From: Methanosarcinales archaeon | GTDB taxonomy: Archaea > Halobacteriota > Syntropharchaeia > Alkanophagales > Methanospirareceae | Length of the DNA: 6,324 bases | NCBI GenBank assembly: GCA_025464425.1 | Contig: JAODGV010000019.1 | Coordinates: forward strand, 1 to 6,324 | Direction: 5' to 3' | Shown here: one piece after another, positions 5,420-6,324 of the stretch | How the letters are laid out: each line of letters opens with the position of its first letter | Position numbering within the stretch: the stretch's first letter is position 1 | Translations under genes and position numbers: made by a program | Notes under the pieces: model-generated | What the model saw: only the letters and a program-made list of their open reading frames with translations | The model's database searches: none | What the model was told of the DNA's origin: nothing

Positions 5420-6324
5420 ATGCGATTGCGGACCATGGACATAGGGGAGATGAGCACCCTTGCCCGAGTCTCTACCTTCTTCCTCGAGTTCTCCGATGTC
5501 TTCCGGCAGGCGCCATTAGCGCTACTATTTTGCATGTTTACCGGGCTACTCGCGGGCACTGAGCTGAGCTTCATGCGCGATCTCCTACAACTGCTACCCG
5601 AACTCTTGATTCTCATACCCCCCGCTGTTGATATGCGTGGCAATGTCTATTGCGCACTCGTATCACGGCTGGGCACTTCCATGCATCTCGGTCTCTTCTC
5701 CCGTAGCCTGAGAAGGGGCAGTGTATTATACCAAAATGCGTATTCTTCTCTTTTACTCACCATCTTCCTCTCCATCATCCTCGGTATCCTCGCCAGGCTG
5801 GCTGCAATCTCCTTTGGCATGTCCATGATCTCTGTTTCTGGCTTCATCTTCATCTCTGTTCTCGGCGGTATCATCTCTGGTGTGATCCTGCTTGGTATTT
5901 CCATCATCGTCTCCATCATTGGTTATCGCAGGAACTGGGACCTGGATAACATGTCATCACCGATAGTTACCTCTGCCGGCGATCTGATCACCATTCCCTC
6001 GTTGTTCTTAGCTGCTGTACTGTTATTACAGCTCGATTCGTTTCACCTGTCTCTATTATCACCTGTAAACGTTACATCGCTATTACTTATCGTTATAGCA
6101 GTTATTGGACTCCTGAAAGTCCTCAATTCTGGCGATGAAGTTATAAAACGAATAATAATAGAGAGTATACCCATGCTCACTGTCTGTGGCATTCTCGGCA
6201 TCATAGCCGGGTCTACGCTGGACACGCAACTGGACAGTCTGATTGCTATTCCTGCGATACTTGTTGTCATTCCTCCTTTCCTCGGTGCGAATAATGCCCT
6301 TGGCGGTATATTGAGTGCACGCCT
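5420..6324 (+). CDS. MgtE/SLC41-type divalent cation transporter (partial, 3' end beyond window)
   Basis: Integral membrane protein predicted to carry Mg2+ or a similar divalent cation across the cytoplasmic membrane. The frame is open for 301 codons to the window end, so the C-terminus is missing. After a short soluble N-terminus, a hydrophobic segment lies at about 31-50. The first MgtE-type repeat then runs from about 58 to 205: LLILIPPAVDMRGN (62-75), ALVSRLGTSMHLGLF (79-93), hydrophobic helices near 107-130 and 137-168, then WDLDN (173-177) and PIVTSAGDLITIPSLF (181-196), the usual MgtE ending. More helices follow near 217-234 and 250-266. A second repeat starts at about 276 with IPAILVVIPPFLGANNALGG, equivalent to the first repeat's opening. 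Two tandem MgtE domains without the N-terminal cytosolic and CBS regulatory domains of bacterial MgtE resemble eukaryotic SLC41 and its archaeal relatives. The start is set by the strong ribosome-binding site. An in-frame stop at 5396-5398 excludes an upstream extension. The ion is inferred from family. Confidence 0.88.
   Translation, partial: MRLRTMDIGEMSTLARVSTFFLEFSDVFRQAPLALLFCMFTGLLAGTELSFMRDLLQLLPELLILIPPAVDMRGNVYCALVSRLGTSMHLGLFSRSLRRGSVLYQNAYSSLLLTIFLSIILGILARLAAISFGMSMISVSGFIFISVLGGIISGVILLGISIIVSIIGYRRNWDLDNMSSPIVTSAGDLITIPSLFLAAVLLLQLDSFHLSLLSPVNVTSLLLIVIAVIGLLKVLNSGDEVIKRIIIESIPMLTVCGILGIIAGSTLDTQLDSLIAIPAILVVIPPFLGANNALGGILSAR

Noticed and set aside
5206..5643. Minus-strand frame of 145 codons over the M42 start and transporter start
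   Set aside because: It is antisense to the MgtE-like N-terminus, Ser/Arg-rich with no domain. It would overlap the M42 gene in another frame.
5647..5919. Minus-strand Met/Glu/Arg-rich frame of 90 codons
   Set aside because: Its composition is that expected from the complement of a hydrophobic membrane-protein coding strand; the plus strand encodes the MgtE repeat.
1..6324. CRISPR arrays, insertion sequences, toxin-antitoxin or defence genes
   Set aside because: I looked for regularly spaced repeats, transposase or integrase motifs, terminal inverted repeats and small paired genes and saw none. The tRNA has no neighbouring integrase or duplicated tRNA end.

Overview
The window comes from an archaeon, most probably a euryarchaeon of the methanogen, methane-oxidiser or Archaeoglobus kind. 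Four observations support this. A three-domain archaeal dihydropteroate-synthase-like protein of the type tied to methanopterin-using lineages is present. The CoaBC is of archaeal type. The tRNA-Ala has no encoded CCA and an archaeal TATA box about 30 bases upstream. Most genes lack a Shine-Dalgarno sequence. The exact lineage is inference; no taxon-specific marker is present.

Layout from left to right. On the plus strand, a RimI-like GNAT acetyltransferase (39-485) is followed after 21 bases by the dihydropteroate-synthase-like gene (507-2030). Convergent to it, and read on the minus strand from right to left, is a block made of an M42 metallo-aminopeptidase (5267-4218), a radical SAM NrdG-like activase (4209-3427), tRNA-Ala(GGC) (3383-3311) and coaBC (3301-2060). 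The two strands meet in a 29-base gap containing a tandem 10-base repeat. To the right, divergent from the M42 gene across a roughly 150-base promoter/leader region, a plus-strand gene for an MgtE/SLC41-type divalent cation transporter starts at 5420 and runs off the window end.

The genes are mostly core metabolism: protein acetylation, pterin/C1-carrier chemistry, coenzyme A synthesis, anaerobic radical enzyme activation, peptide degradation and metal transport. The activase has an oxygen-sensitive [4Fe-4S] radical SAM signature, which fits an anaerobe. The most notable arrangement is that coaBC starts only 9 bases after the tRNA-Ala discriminator base. A tRNA and a CoA-synthesis mRNA therefore appear to share one transcript, and 3' processing of the tRNA would create a near-leaderless coaBC message.

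I see no CRISPR array, insertion sequence, prophage or defence cassette. I do not find a clear undescribed multi-gene system here. The points worth checking are the tRNA-coaBC junction, the long leader of the transporter gene, and the divergence of CoaBC from the bacterial active-site pattern. No stretch longer than 300 bases lacks a gene.
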